From positions 124,001 to 188,000 of the forward strand of contig JAHBYX010000007.1 in assembly GCA_019635735.1 (NCBI GenBank): 64,000 nt of DNA, given 5' to 3'. The position numbers and the translations under genes were made by a program. The number at the start of each line of letters is the position of its first letter. Position 1 is the stretch's first letter. Origin of the DNA: Mesorhizobium sp. (GTDB taxonomy: Bacteria > Pseudomonadota > Alphaproteobacteria > Rhizobiales > Rhizobiaceae). Of the stretch, positions 55,612 through 64,000 are shown in pieces. Below the pieces are notes generated by a model. That model had not been told where the DNA came from. It made no database searches and worked only from the letters and a program-made list of their open reading frames with translations.

Positions 55612-58600
55612 TTGCCGCGCGGCTTGCGGATCATTCGAAATGTCGTCCTGACCGTCGTCGCCATCGCTCTCGTGGCGGCGGGCGCGCTGACGCTGACGCC
55701 GCCCGGTCGGGGCCTGCTGGCCTCGATCGCGTCGGGCCTGGCGTCGGGCGAAGGCAGGACCGTGAAGATCAGCGGTATAAGCGGAATCTGGAGCGGGCCG
55801 CTGACGGTCGATGCGGTGATCGTTGAGGATAGCGATGGGCCCTGGCTGGCTCTGCGCGAGATCAGCACGGATATTTCGTACCTCGACCTGATCTCGAAGA
55901 AGGTCAGCGCCGAGACGCTGCGCGTCGGCCGCATCGAGGTGGCGCGGCGGCCGCTCGCCGCGCCCGACGACGGCTCGACCGGCTCCTTCCAGCTCCCGGT
56001 CGACATCGACATCGGGAAGATCGACCTTCCCGAGATCGCGCTCGGCGCGGAGCTGGCCGGCGAGGTAGCGACGCTGAGCGCCACGTCGAAGCTCGTCGCG
56101 ACGGCCTCGCCGCTGAAAATCGAGACCGAAGCGCAGGTTTCGCGCAGCGACCAGCGCCAGGGCGACCTCGATCTCACGTTGGTCTTTGCGCCCGACGAGA
56201 ACCGGCTAGACCTGAAGGTGGAAGGGCATGAGCCGCAGGGCGGCGTGATCGCCAACCTGCTCAAGCTGCCCGGCGCGCCGCCTGTGTCGATCGCCGTCGA
56301 GGGCAGCGGGCCGGCGTCGGATTGGCGCGGCCAGGGTGCGGTTGCCGTCAACGAGGCGGTCGCGGCGAAGTTCAACGGACGCCACCAGTTCGTCGAGGGC
56401 GGAAGCCGCGTCGAACTGAACGCGGAGGGAGAGTTCGCGCAGTTCGTTCCGCCGCAATTCCAGGCGCTTGCGGCCGGTCAGACGCAGGTCGCTTTCGCGG
56501 GCACGTTCCGTACCGACGGCGGGATTGCGATCGAGGCGGCGTCGATCGCCTCCGCCTCGCTGACGGGAAAGGCCTCGGGCAGCGTCGATCCGCGAGGCGT
56601 GAGCGACCTGACATTCGACATACGCGCGGCCGGGGAGCCGGTGGCGCTGTCATTTGCCGAGGGGGAGAACCGGATCTCGCTGGCGATCCGCAGCGCCGAG
56701 GGCAGCATCGCGGGAACCGGCGCCAAGCCCAGCCTCGACGCGACCGTCTCGCTCGCCTCGCTCGTCCATCCGCAAGCGACGCTGCGCGACGTCGGCGTCG
56801 ACCTGTCGTCGCCGGGCTTCGACGTGGCGACGCGCACCGGGCCGGTCACGGTGCGCGGCCGGATCGGCGCCGCCGAGACGCTGATCGCGCCGCTGGTTCC
56901 CTTCCTGGTTGGTCAGATTGCGGTCGCGGCGGACGCGGAGATCAGCGACGGCGCCATCGAGGTGCGCGCGGCGTCGATCGAGAACGACGCGATCTTGGCG
57001 TCGGCGGCCGGCACGCTTTCGCGCCTGGACGGCCAGGCGAATTTCGACGTGAAGGCGGACGTGGCGCGGTCGGCTCTGCCTGCCGGCACGCATGCCGTGC
57101 TGGGCGAACGCGTCGTGCTGGCCGCCCGCGTGACGCGCGACGCCGAGCGGAACATCGACGCCTCCGGCGTGCAGGTGGCGTCCGGGCCGCTGACGACGGG
57201 CGGGTCGATCCGCATCGCCGACGGCAAGGTGACGGCAGATCTCGAAGGCGCGTTGGCCGACCTGTCGCGGCTCGCCGCCAACGTGTCGGGCGCGGCGTCG
57301 TTCGATCTGTCGGCGAGCGGGGCGCTGTTTGCCCCCGACCTCTCTGTCACCCTGTCGAGCGAGCGGATCGAGAGCGGCGGCTACGCCGTCACCGGGCTCT
57401 CGCTCAAGGCAACCGGCAAGGCCGATGCGGCCAATCCGGCGGCGGACGTGAGCCTTACGGGCAAGGTGGGCGATCAGGCGCTCGAGGGCAAAGCCAGGCT
57501 GTCGAGCGAAGGGGGAAGGCGGGTGCTGTCGGGGCTGAACGTCTCGCTCGGCCAGAACCGCATCAGCGGCGATCTCCAGCTCGACGACGCGTTCCTGCCC
57601 AAAGGCAGCATCGCTTTCGAACTGCCTGACATCGCGCCGCTGGCCGCACTTGCCCTGCAGCAGGTGTCAGGCAGCGCGACGGGCAGCATCTCGTTCGACA
57701 CGGGTGCTGCCGGTCCCTCGGCGCGCATCGACGCCAAGGTGCCCGCCTTTGCGCGCGACACGCTCAGCGGCAAGGACATTTCGATCGAAGCGCAGGTCGC
57801 CAACTACCTGGCCGCACCGGCCGTGTCGGGCCGCATCCGTGCAGGCGCGGTCAATGCCGGGGCCGCGATCATCGCGGTCGACGTGACGCTGTCGCGCGAC
57901 GGCGCCTGGACGGGTTTCGACGGCGGCGCGACCGTGAACGGCATCCCGGCCAAGGCGGCCGGCCGCGCGAAATTCGAGGACGGGCAGGCGACGGTGGAAC
58001 TTTCGCGCGGCGGCGCCACCGTGCAGGGCGTGGCGGCGACGATCGCGGCGCCATCGACCATCGTGAATGCCGGCGGCGTGACGCGGATCGACAAGCTCGT
58101 GCTTGGCCTGTCCGGCGGGACGGCGACGGTCAGCGGCACGGCGGGCGATACGCTGGCGCTGACGGCCCAGCTCGCCAAGGTTCCGGCCTCGATCGCGAAC
58201 GGATTCGCTCCGGGCCTGGGTGCGGCCGGGACGGTGTCGGGCACGGTGCGTGTCAGCGGCGCGCCGTCGGCGCCGACGATCGGTTATGACGTGCGGCTGG
58301 CGGGCGCGGAGACGAGCCAGACCCGTTCGGCGGGATTCGGCGCGATGACCATAGCCTCGACCGGCACGTTCGCCGGCGGCGCGCTGCGTTTCCAGGCCGA
58401 TGTCGGCGAGGGCGGCGGCCTGTCGATGAAGGGCGGCGGCACGGTCCAGACGGGGGGCTCGCGCGCGCTCGACGTCAAGTTTGCCGGCCGTGTGCCGTTC
58501 AGCTTCCTGACACGGCGGCTCGCCGCGCAGGGGCTGGCGCTCGACGGGGCGGCCGACATATCGCTCACCGTCGGGGGCTCGACCAATTCGCCGGTGATCG

Positions 58601-59766
58601 GGGGAACCGTCAGGGCATCCGGCGCGCGCTTCGTCGATGCCGGGTCGGGCATCGCCATCAACGGCATCAACGCGGACATCGCATTGGGTTCTGGACGCGC
58701 GACGCTGCGCAGTTTCACGGGCACGATCTCGACCGGCGGGACGGTCTCGGCCGGCGGCACGGTCGGCCTCGATGCGGGCGCAGGCTTTCCCGCCGATCTG
58801 ACGATCAAGGTGGCGGACGGACGCTATACCGACGGGCGCGTCGTGACGGCCAATTTCGGTGGCGATATCGCGGTCAAGGGACCGCTCGCCTCGGCGCCGA
58901 CGCTCGGCGGCACGATCAATCTCGGGCGTACCGTCATCACCATCCCCGAAAAACTCTCGCCGGCGCTGTCGCGGCTCAACGTACAGCACCGCAATGCGAG
59001 CGGGGCGGTGAAGACGCAGGCCGAGGCGCTGAAGCCGGCGAGCGCCGGCAGCGGGGGCGGCGGGCTGATGCTCGACCTCACGGTCAATGCGCCGAACCAG
59101 CTGTTCGTGCAGGGGCGGGGGTTGAATGCCGAGCTCGGCGGGAGCATCAAGCTCACCGGCCCGGCCTCGGCGCCGTCGGCAACGGGGCTGTTCAAGCTGC
59201 GGCGCGGACGGCTCGGCATCCTCGGGCGACGGCTGGATTTCTCCGAGGGTTCGATCGGCTTCTCGGGTTCGCTGGTGCCGACGCTCGATTTCGCCGCGAC
59301 GTCGAGCGTCAACAGTTCGACGGTGACCGTGACCATCACGGGAGAGGCGACGAACCCGAAATTCTCCTTCTCCTCCAGCCCGGCGGCGCCGGAAGACGAG
59401 GTGCTGGCGCAGCTCGTCTTCGGCCGCGCGATGGGGAGCTTGTCGGCGGTGCAGATCGCACAGCTGGCGCAGGCCGCCGCAGTGCTCGCGGGCGTCGGGG
59501 GCTCGACCTCCCTGCTCGACAACCTGCAGGGCAAGCTCGGTGTCGACGACATCGACGTGAAGACGGACGAGGAGACCGGCGACACGTCGGTTTCGGTCGG
59601 CAAGTATCTCAACGACCGCACCTATCTGTCGATCGAGAAAGGCTCGCAGCCGGGATCGGGCAAGGCGGCGATCGACCTGAATGTGGGCAAGGGCGTGAAG
59701 CTGCGCGGCGAAGCGACGGACAGCGGCGAGACGAAGGGCGGCATCTTCTTCGAGCGGGAATACTGA
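55612..59766 (+). CDS. tamB: TamB, translocation and assembly module protein (DUF490)
   Basis: A 1384-residue AsmA-like envelope protein anchored by one N-terminal membrane helix (NVVLTVVAIALVAAGALTL). Long beta-rich repeats fill the middle, giving a hydrophobic groove that spans the periplasm. The C-terminal DUF490 domain begins near residue 1030 and includes LGILGRRLDFSEGSIGFSGSLVPTLDF and APEDEVLAQLVFGRAMGSLSAVQIAQLAQA. A TTG start at 55612 is supported by GGAGAAG at good spacing. It begins 21 nt after tamA. Length and order are as usual. Confidence 0.92.
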   Translation: MPRGLRIIRNVVLTVVAIALVAAGALTLTPPGRGLLASIASGLASGEGRTVKISGISGIWSGPLTVDAVIVEDSDGPWLALREISTDISYLDLISKKVSAETLRVGRIEVARRPLAAPDDGSTGSFQLPVDIDIGKIDLPEIALGAELAGEVATLSATSKLVATASPLKIETEAQVSRSDQRQGDLDLTLVFAPDENRLDLKVEGHEPQGGVIANLLKLPGAPPVSIAVEGSGPASDWRGQGAVAVNEAVAAKFNGRHQFVEGGSRVELNAEGEFAQFVPPQFQALAAGQTQVAFAGTFRTDGGIAIEAASIASASLTGKASGSVDPRGVSDLTFDIRAAGEPVALSFAEGENRISLAIRSAEGSIAGTGAKPSLDATVSLASLVHPQATLRDVGVDLSSPGFDVATRTGPVTVRGRIGAAETLIAPLVPFLVGQIAVAADAEISDGAIEVRAASIENDAILASAAGTLSRLDGQANFDVKADVARSALPAGTHAVLGERVVLAARVTRDAERNIDASGVQVASGPLTTGGSIRIADGKVTADLEGALADLSRLAANVSGAASFDLSASGALFAPDLSVTLSSERIESGGYAVTGLSLKATGKADAANPAADVSLTGKVGDQALEGKARLSSEGGRRVLSGLNVSLGQNRISGDLQLDDAFLPKGSIAFELPDIAPLAALALQQVSGSATGSISFDTGAAGPSARIDAKVPAFARDTLSGKDISIEAQVANYLAAPAVSGRIRAGAVNAGAAIIAVDVTLSRDGAWTGFDGGATVNGIPAKAAGRAKFEDGQATVELSRGGATVQGVAATIAAPSTIVNAGGVTRIDKLVLGLSGGTATVSGTAGDTLALTAQLAKVPASIANGFAPGLGAAGTVSGTVRVSGAPSAPTIGYDVRLAGAETSQTRSAGFGAMTIASTGTFAGGALRFQADVGEGGGLSMKGGGTVQTGGSRALDVKFAGRVPFSFLTRRLAAQGLALDGAADISLTVGGSTNSPVIGGTVRASGARFVDAGSGIAINGINADIALGSGRATLRSFTGTISTGGTVSAGGTVGLDAGAGFPADLTIKVADGRYTDGRVVTANFGGDIAVKGPLASAPTLGGTINLGRTVITIPEKLSPALSRLNVQHRNASGAVKTQAEALKPASAGSGGGGLMLDLTVNAPNQLFVQGRGLNAELGGSIKLTGPASAPSATGLFKLRRGRLGILGRRLDFSEGSIGFSGSLVPTLDFAATSSVNSSTVTVTITGEATNPKFSFSSSPAAPEDEVLAQLVFGRAMGSLSAVQIAQLAQAAAVLAGVGGSTSLLDNLQGKLGVDDIDVKTDEETGDTSVSVGKYLNDRTYLSIEKGSQPGSGKAAIDLNVGKGVKLRGEATDSGETKGGIFFEREY

Positions 59767-59771
59767 CAGCT

Positions 59772-59797
59772 GCCCGCTGCCGAATACCCAAGCGGGC
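59772..59797 (+). terminator. Hairpin after tamB
   Basis: GCCCGCT (59772-59778) pairs perfectly with AGCGGGC (59791-59797), with a 12-nt loop, 6 nt after the tamB stop. A T-rich stretch is missing, but the position suits a transcript end. Confidence 0.5.
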
Positions 59798-59825
59798 GAT
59801 TGATAAAAAAGTCTGATTTTCACGA

Positions 59826-59860
59826 CGATTGCGACATTTGCGTCAAGTTTGTCGCAATCG
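59826..59860. promoter_or_regulatory. Perfect 11-bp inverted repeat upstream of the oligopeptide-type ABC operon
   Basis: CGATTGCGACA (59826-59836) and TGTCGCAATCG (59850-59860) are exact reverse complements around 13 nt. It lies about 133 nt before the binding-protein start in the 226-nt gap after tamB. An operator or an RNA stem is possible. Confidence 0.6.
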
Positions 59861-59992
59861 CGCCTTCTCTCCCTCACGCAGCGTTGCAGACTGTCATCCA
59901 ATTTCCGAACGTGCCTGCTTTTTTGACAAAGCCGGCCGGATACGGAATGTTCTCAGGCAGAACGCCACCGACGTGCAAATGGGAGAGTCAAG

Positions 59993-61642
59993 ATGACAAT
60001 GTACAAGAGCAATGGTGACCGGGTTCCCGATCACATTGTAAAGATGGCGAAATCCGTTCGCGAAGGCGGGATGGATCGGCGCGAGTTCCTGGCTCTCGCC
60101 AGCGCTTTCGGCGCGTCGACCGCGCTGGCCTACAGCATGATCGGCCTCGCCGCGCCGACGCCCGCCGTCGCGCAGGAGCCCAAGAAGGGCGGCGTCCTCA
60201 AGGTCGCGATGTCGATCAAGGATCCCAAGGATCCGCGCACCGCCGACTGGTCCGAGATCGCGAATGCCCAGCGCCAGACGCTGGAGCCGCTGGTGAAATA
60301 CACCCGCGACTTCACCTTCGAGCCCTATCTGCTCGAAAGCTGGGACGTGAACGACGACGCGACGGAATATGTCTTCCACTGCCGTCCGAACGTCGCCTGG
60401 ACCAATGGCGACACGTTCAATGCCGACGACGTCGTCTTCAACCTGACCCGTTGGGCCGACAAGAGCGCCGAAGGCAATTCGATGCCCGGCCGTCTCGGCA
60501 CGATCGTCGATGAGGCGACCGGCAAGCTGCGCGAAGGCGCGGTGACGAAGGTCGACGACATGACCGTCAAGATCACGCTGACCAAGCCGGACATCGCGCT
60601 CATCCCGAGCCTTTGCGACTATCCGGCGCTGGTCGTGCACCGCTCGTTCGACGAGACCGGCGCGAACTTCGCCAAGGATCCGATCGGCACCGGTCCGTTC
60701 GAGCTCGTCTCGTACGACGTCGGCCAGAAGGTGGTCTACAAGCGCCGCGAGAACGGCGCCTGGTGGGGCGGCGAGGTGATGCTCGACGGCGTCGAGTTCA
60801 TCGACTACGGCACCGATCCGTCGGCGATGGTCTCGGCCTTCGAGGCAGGCGAAGTCCACACCAACCACGAGACGACCGCCGACTACGTGAAGATCCTCGA
60901 GGGCGTCGGTGCGATCACGTCTGAAGTCGTCACCGCGTCCACGATCGTGGCGCGCACCAACGTCGCCAACAAGCCCTACGACGACCAGAAGGTCCGCACG
61001 GCGCTGCAGCTCGCCGTCGACAACGCGGTCGTCCTGCAGCTCGGATACGGCAATGCGGGGGAGCCGGCGGAAAACCACCACGTCTGCCCAATCCACCCGG
61101 AATATGTCGCGCTGCCCAAGGTGGCCCGCGACCCGGCCAAGGCGAAGGCGCTGATGGCGGAGGCCGGCCAGGCCGATTTCGAGCACGACCTTATCACGGT
61201 CGACGAGGACTGGCACAAGAACACCGGCGACGCGATCGCCGCGCAGCTGCGCGAGGCCGGCATCAAGGTCAAGCGCACGGTGCTGCCGGGTTCGACCTTC
61301 TGGAACGACTGGACCAAGTATCCGTATTCGATGACGAACTGGAACATGCGTCCGCTCGGCGTGCAGGTGATCGCAATCGCCTACCGCACGGGGGAGGCCT
61401 GGAACGAGGCCGCCTATTCGAACCCGGATCTCGACGCCGCGGTCGGCGAGGCGCTTTCGATCGCCGACGCCGAAAAGCGCAAGGTGGTGATGGAGAAGAT
61501 CGAAAAGATCCTCCAGGATTCCGGCATCATCATCCAGCCCTACTGGCGCAAGCTCTACAACAGCTCGGTCGCAGCGGTGAAGAACCACGGCATGCACCCG
61601 ACCTTCGAACACGATTTCGGCAAGGTCTGGCTCGACGCCTGA
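59993..61642 (+). CDS. Tat-exported ABC substrate-binding protein, family 5 (oligopeptide/dipeptide type)
   Basis: A 549-residue binding protein. An N-terminal extension precedes the twin-arginine motif [16 protein letters not shown] (near residue 27), and a hydrophobic stretch ends at [10 protein letters not shown]. The mature protein has the SBP_bac_5 features [24 protein letters not shown] and [27 protein letters not shown]. Export in folded form is expected, which is less common for this class. GGGAGAG before the ATG supports 59993, with 59999 an alternative. It is the first gene of the transporter operon. The ligand (peptide, nickel or other) cannot be read from sequence. Confidence 0.9.
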   Translation: MTMYKSNGDRVPDHIVKMAKSVREGGMDRREFLALASAFGASTALAYSMIGLAAPTPAVAQEPKKGGVLKVAMSIKDPKDPRTADWSEIANAQRQTLEPLVKYTRDFTFEPYLLESWDVNDDATEYVFHCRPNVAWTNGDTFNADDVVFNLTRWADKSAEGNSMPGRLGTIVDEATGKLREGAVTKVDDMTVKITLTKPDIALIPSLCDYPALVVHRSFDETGANFAKDPIGTGPFELVSYDVGQKVVYKRRENGAWWGGEVMLDGVEFIDYGTDPSAMVSAFEAGEVHTNHETTADYVKILEGVGAITSEVVTASTIVARTNVANKPYDDQKVRTALQLAVDNAVVLQLGYGNAGEPAENHHVCPIHPEYVALPKVARDPAKAKALMAEAGQADFEHDLITVDEDWHKNTGDAIAAQLREAGIKVKRTVLPGSTFWNDWTKYPYSMTNWNMRPLGVQVIAIAYRTGEAWNEAAYSNPDLDAAVGEALSIADAEKRKVVMEKIEKILQDSGIIIQPYWRKLYNSSVAAVKNHGMHPTFEHDFGKVWLDA

Positions 61643-61656
61643 TTGCACTGGACTTT

Positions 61657-61683
61657 GAGAGGGGCCTCGCGCCCCTCTCGTTT
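61657..61683 (+). terminator. Stem-loop between binding-protein and permease genes
   Basis: GAGAGGGGC (61657-61665) and GCCCCTCTC (61671-61679) give a perfect 9-bp stem with a 5-nt loop, followed by GTTT. In binding-protein operons such stems lower permease expression or stabilise the upstream mRNA, so partial termination is likely. Confidence 0.7.
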
Positions 61684-61728
61684 CAGCGGGTGACTTCGTG
61701 ACCCCCAACCTCGACGGCAGGGGATAGC

Positions 61729-62766
61729 ATGCTTGCATTCATCATCAGGCGGCTTGGCACCATGGTCATCACCATGCTCTGCCTGACCATGGTCGTCTTC
61801 TACATGGTCAATCTCGAGCCGAACCTGAAGAAGCTGTCGATCAGCCAACTCGACATGCGCTCGTCGGACGAGCACATCGAACAGTGGCTGGTGAAGAACG
61901 GCTTCCGCGAGAATTTTTTCGTTCGCTACGGCCAGTGGCTCGGCGTTATCAAGCGCACACCCGACGTCGACCCGGCGACCGGCAAGGCGGCGCTGCGCTA
62001 CAAGGCCTGCCCGCAGCCGAACGAACCCTATTACGGCGGCATCCTGCAAGGCGATTTCGGCTGCTCGACCAAATTCAAGACCACAGTCGAGGCGAAGCTC
62101 TGGCCGGCGCTCAGCGCCACCGGCGTGCTGATGTTCTGGGTCATGGTGACGATGGTGCCGATCTCGTTGCTGATCGGCATCCTTGCCGGCATGCGCGAGG
62201 GATCGCGGACGGACCGCAGCCTCTCGGTCGCGTCGATCGCGACGACGGCGACGCCCGAATATGTCTCCGGCGTCATCTTCACCGTCATTTTCGCCTCCTG
62301 GCTCGGCTGGCTGAACGGCTCGGCCGCGTCGGCGACGGCCCAGGGCGTCAATTTCTACAATTTCACGCTGCCGGTGATGACGATGGCGATCTACGGCATC
62401 GGCTACATCGCGCGCATGACTCGCGCCTCGATGGTCGAGGTGATGACGCAGCAATATATACGCACGGCGCGGCTGAAGGGGCTGAGCTTCTCCTCGGTCG
62501 TCATCAAGCACGCGCTGCGCAACGCGCTGATCGCGCCGTTCACCGTGATCATGCTGCAGTTTCCGTGGCTTTTGACCGGCGTCGTGATCGTCGAGACGAT
62601 GTTCCGCTACCAGGGCTTCGGCTTCACGCTGGTGGAGGCGGCCGGCAACAACGACATCGACCTCTTGCTCGGCTGTTCGCTCGTATCCGTGTTCGTCGTG
62701 CTGTTCACGCAGCTGATTTCCGACATCGGCTACGCATATCTCAATCCGCGCATCCGCGTGCAGTAG
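61729..62766 (+). CDS. ABC transporter permease (DppB/OppB-like)
   Basis: A 345-residue inner-membrane permease with about six segments (first FIIRRLGTMVITMLCLTMVVFYMV). The family loop YIRTARLKGLSFSSVVIKHALRNALIAPFTVIML near residue 242 contacts the ATPase. The periplasmic loop after the first segment is long (about residues 30-120), as in DppB. It is 86 nt after the binding protein, with the stem-loop between, and 13 nt before its partner permease. Confidence 0.9.
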   Translation: MLAFIIRRLGTMVITMLCLTMVVFYMVNLEPNLKKLSISQLDMRSSDEHIEQWLVKNGFRENFFVRYGQWLGVIKRTPDVDPATGKAALRYKACPQPNEPYYGGILQGDFGCSTKFKTTVEAKLWPALSATGVLMFWVMVTMVPISLLIGILAGMREGSRTDRSLSVASIATTATPEYVSGVIFTVIFASWLGWLNGSAASATAQGVNFYNFTLPVMTMAIYGIGYIARMTRASMVEVMTQQYIRTARLKGLSFSSVVIKHALRNALIAPFTVIMLQFPWLLTGVVIVETMFRYQGFGFTLVEAAGNNDIDLLLGCSLVSVFVVLFTQLISDIGYAYLNPRIRVQ

Positions 62767-62779
62767 GCGAGGGGAACGG

Positions 62780-63979
62780 ATGCAGTTCGAGACCATCGGC
62801 GGGTTCCAAATCCTCTTCGGCGTGATCGTGCGGTTCTGGCCCGTGTGGCTGGCCCTTGCGATCGTGCTGAGCGCCAGCTTCGTCTACCGCAAGCGGCTCG
62901 GTCTTTACGGAGAGCTGTTCACCAATTCGGTCGGCGTCGCCGGCGTCACGATCTGCCTGTTCTGGCTGTTCACGGCCATCTTCGCGCCGCTGATCGCCCC
63001 GTTCGACCCGCTGAGCCAGGTTGCGGTGATGAAGGATGCATTGCCCGGGACGGTGGTGCCGGACACGAACGGCGTCTACTACTTCGGCGGCGACAAGCTG
63101 GCGCGGGACGTCTTCTCGCGCATGGTCTATGGCAGCCAGATCGTGCTCGTGATCGCGCCCTTCGCGACGATGTTCGCGCTGATGGTGGGGATCACGCTCG
63201 GCCTGCCGGCCGGCTACTACGGCGGCAGAATCGACTCTTTCCTGTCGTTCCTGGCCAACCTGGTTCTGGCATTCCCGGTGATCCTTCTGTTCTACCTGCT
63301 GGTGACGCCCGAGATCCGGCAACTCACCTTCGACAGCTGGTTCAGCCGGGTGACCGGCATCGGCGTGTCCATTCCGCGCGGGCTGGCGGCATTCTTCTTC
63401 CTGTTCCCGGTGATCTTCTTCATCGTTTTGTTCTGGACGCGGTTCAAGAACCGGCCTGACCGGCTGTGGATCCAACTTGCCCTGACGGTGCTCATCGGCG
63501 GCTGGATCTATCTCGGTCTCGTCTTCGCGATCGATCCGTTCGGCCTGATCTCGATCGAGCCGTCGACGCTTAACATCTTCGTCGCGGTGGTGTTCGCCTC
63601 GTCGCCCGGCGTCTTCCGCATCGTGCGCGGGCTGGTGATGGACATCAAGACGCGCGACTACGTGGCGGCGGCGCAGACGCGCGGCGAGAGCCCCTGGTAC
63701 ATCATGATCTGGGAGATCCTTCCGAACGCCCGGGGGCCGCTGATCGTCGATGCGTGCCTGCGCATCGGCTACACGACGATCCTGCTCGGCACGCTCGGCT
63801 ATTTCGGGCTTGGGCTGGCGCCGGAGAGCCCGGACTGGGGCACCGCGATCAAGGACGCCTCGCGGCTTCTGCGTTCGTTCGTCCACCCCGCGCTGCCGCC
63901 GACGATCGCGCTGATGAGTTTCGTCCTTGGACTGAACCTTTTGGCGGATGCGCTGCGCGAACAGTCGCTGAAGGATTGA
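62780..63979 (+). CDS. ABC transporter permease (DppC/OppC-like)
   Basis: A 399-residue permease, longer than most DppC proteins because of an extra loop and membrane segment in the middle (about residues 170-260: ITGIGVSIPRGLAAFFFLFPVIFFIVLFW). The EAA loop DYVAAAQTRGESPWYIMIWEILPNARGPLIVD lies near residue 295. It pairs with the preceding permease. AGGGGAACGG stands before the ATG. The extra segment may reflect a subfamily of large-loop DppC-like permeases. Confidence 0.88.
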   Translation: MQFETIGGFQILFGVIVRFWPVWLALAIVLSASFVYRKRLGLYGELFTNSVGVAGVTICLFWLFTAIFAPLIAPFDPLSQVAVMKDALPGTVVPDTNGVYYFGGDKLARDVFSRMVYGSQIVLVIAPFATMFALMVGITLGLPAGYYGGRIDSFLSFLANLVLAFPVILLFYLLVTPEIRQLTFDSWFSRVTGIGVSIPRGLAAFFFLFPVIFFIVLFWTRFKNRPDRLWIQLALTVLIGGWIYLGLVFAIDPFGLISIEPSTLNIFVAVVFASSPGVFRIVRGLVMDIKTRDYVAAAQTRGESPWYIMIWEILPNARGPLIVDACLRIGYTTILLGTLGYFGLGLAPESPDWGTAIKDASRLLRSFVHPALPPTIALMSFVLGLNLLADALREQSLKD

Positions 63980-63989
63980 GAGGCAGACG

Positions 63990-64000
63990 ATGAACGAAGC
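63990..64000 (+). CDS. Start of the next gene (probable ABC ATP-binding protein), cut by the window end
   Basis: ATGAACGAAGC begins 10 nt after the permease stop, with GAGAGGCAG upstream as ribosome site. Only M-N-E-A is visible. By operon order a DppD-type ATPase is expected; the identity cannot be confirmed from this window. Confidence 0.4.

Noticed and set aside
59894..61738. 614-codon minus-strand frame opposite the family 5 binding protein
   Set aside because: It is antisense to a gene with a Tat signal and SBP_bac_5 motifs, and it has no domain of its own.

Overview
The window is high-GC, gene-dense chromosomal DNA that looks like a rhizobial-type alphaproteobacterium (Hyphomicrobiales, Phyllobacteriaceae-like, e.g. 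relatives of Mesorhizobium, Aminobacter or Nitratireductor). This is inferred from gene content and style: a nirK-nirV-nnrS and napEDABC cluster with pseudoazurin, otsB/otsA trehalose genes, MttB-like methyltransferases with flavin demethylases, tamA-tamB, and GC-rich palindromic intergenic repeats of the kind common in rhizobia. I saw no rRNA, tRNA, CRISPR array, prophage or complete insertion sequence.

Layout. 1-5.05 kb: branched-chain 2-oxoacid dehydrogenase operon (E1 alpha, E1 beta, E2, E3) on the + strand. 5.05-15.6 kb: a nitrate/nitrite respiration island. It holds a group III truncated haemoglobin, two small Cys-motif proteins (DUF1858-like and DUF6455-like), a Crp/Fnr regulator (probable NnrR), pseudoazurin, napEDABC, nnrS, an unnamed 127-residue protein, nirV and nirK. 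Three 14-bp TTG-N8-CAA boxes lie in the haemoglobin/DUF1858, regulator/pseudoazurin and nirK promoter regions, so these units are probably one NO-responsive regulon. NO and N2O reductase genes are not in the window. 15.7-19.7 kb: otsB, a GH15 hydrolase and otsA with overlapping start and stop codons. 19.8-22 kb: a persulfide-dioxygenase-like MBL protein with two YeeE/YedE membrane proteins (sulfide detoxification type), and a DUF305 protein.

22.1-31.9 kb: a methylated-amine catabolism region with two MttB-superfamily methyltransferases, a TMADH/DgcA-like flavoprotein, a dimethylglycine-dehydrogenase-like FAD/GcvT protein, a fumarylacetoacetase-fold hydrolase and a repeat-rich non-coding stretch. 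32-35.4 kb: a VapBC pair with its operator, an isochorismatase-fold hydrolase, an unknown small protein and a YcaQ-type protein. 35.4-43.5 kb: a seven-gene leftward operon (NMT1/THI5-like ABC transporter, cytosine-deaminase-like amidohydrolase, FAD-linked oxidase, two flavodoxin-fold oxidoreductases) divergent from RidA and creatininase-family genes. A perfect palindrome lies between them; together they look like an N-heterocycle uptake and degradation module of unknown substrate. 43.5-45.8 kb: two YciI/DGPF proteins and an ECF42-like sigma factor, with two back-to-back promoter-like elements of the same TGTCGA-N17-CGAC pattern.

45.8-59.8 kb: cell envelope genes, a PBP1C and alpha-2-macroglobulin pair divergent from tamA-tamB. 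60-64 kb: a Tat-exported oligopeptide-type ABC transporter (binding protein, two permeases, start of the next gene).

The most unusual structures are two related palindromic elements carried in-frame inside conserved enzymes (E2 and the dimethylglycine-dehydrogenase-like protein), the divergent ECF-type promoter pair with a leader hairpin on one side, and the divergent N-heterocycle operon with its shared operator.
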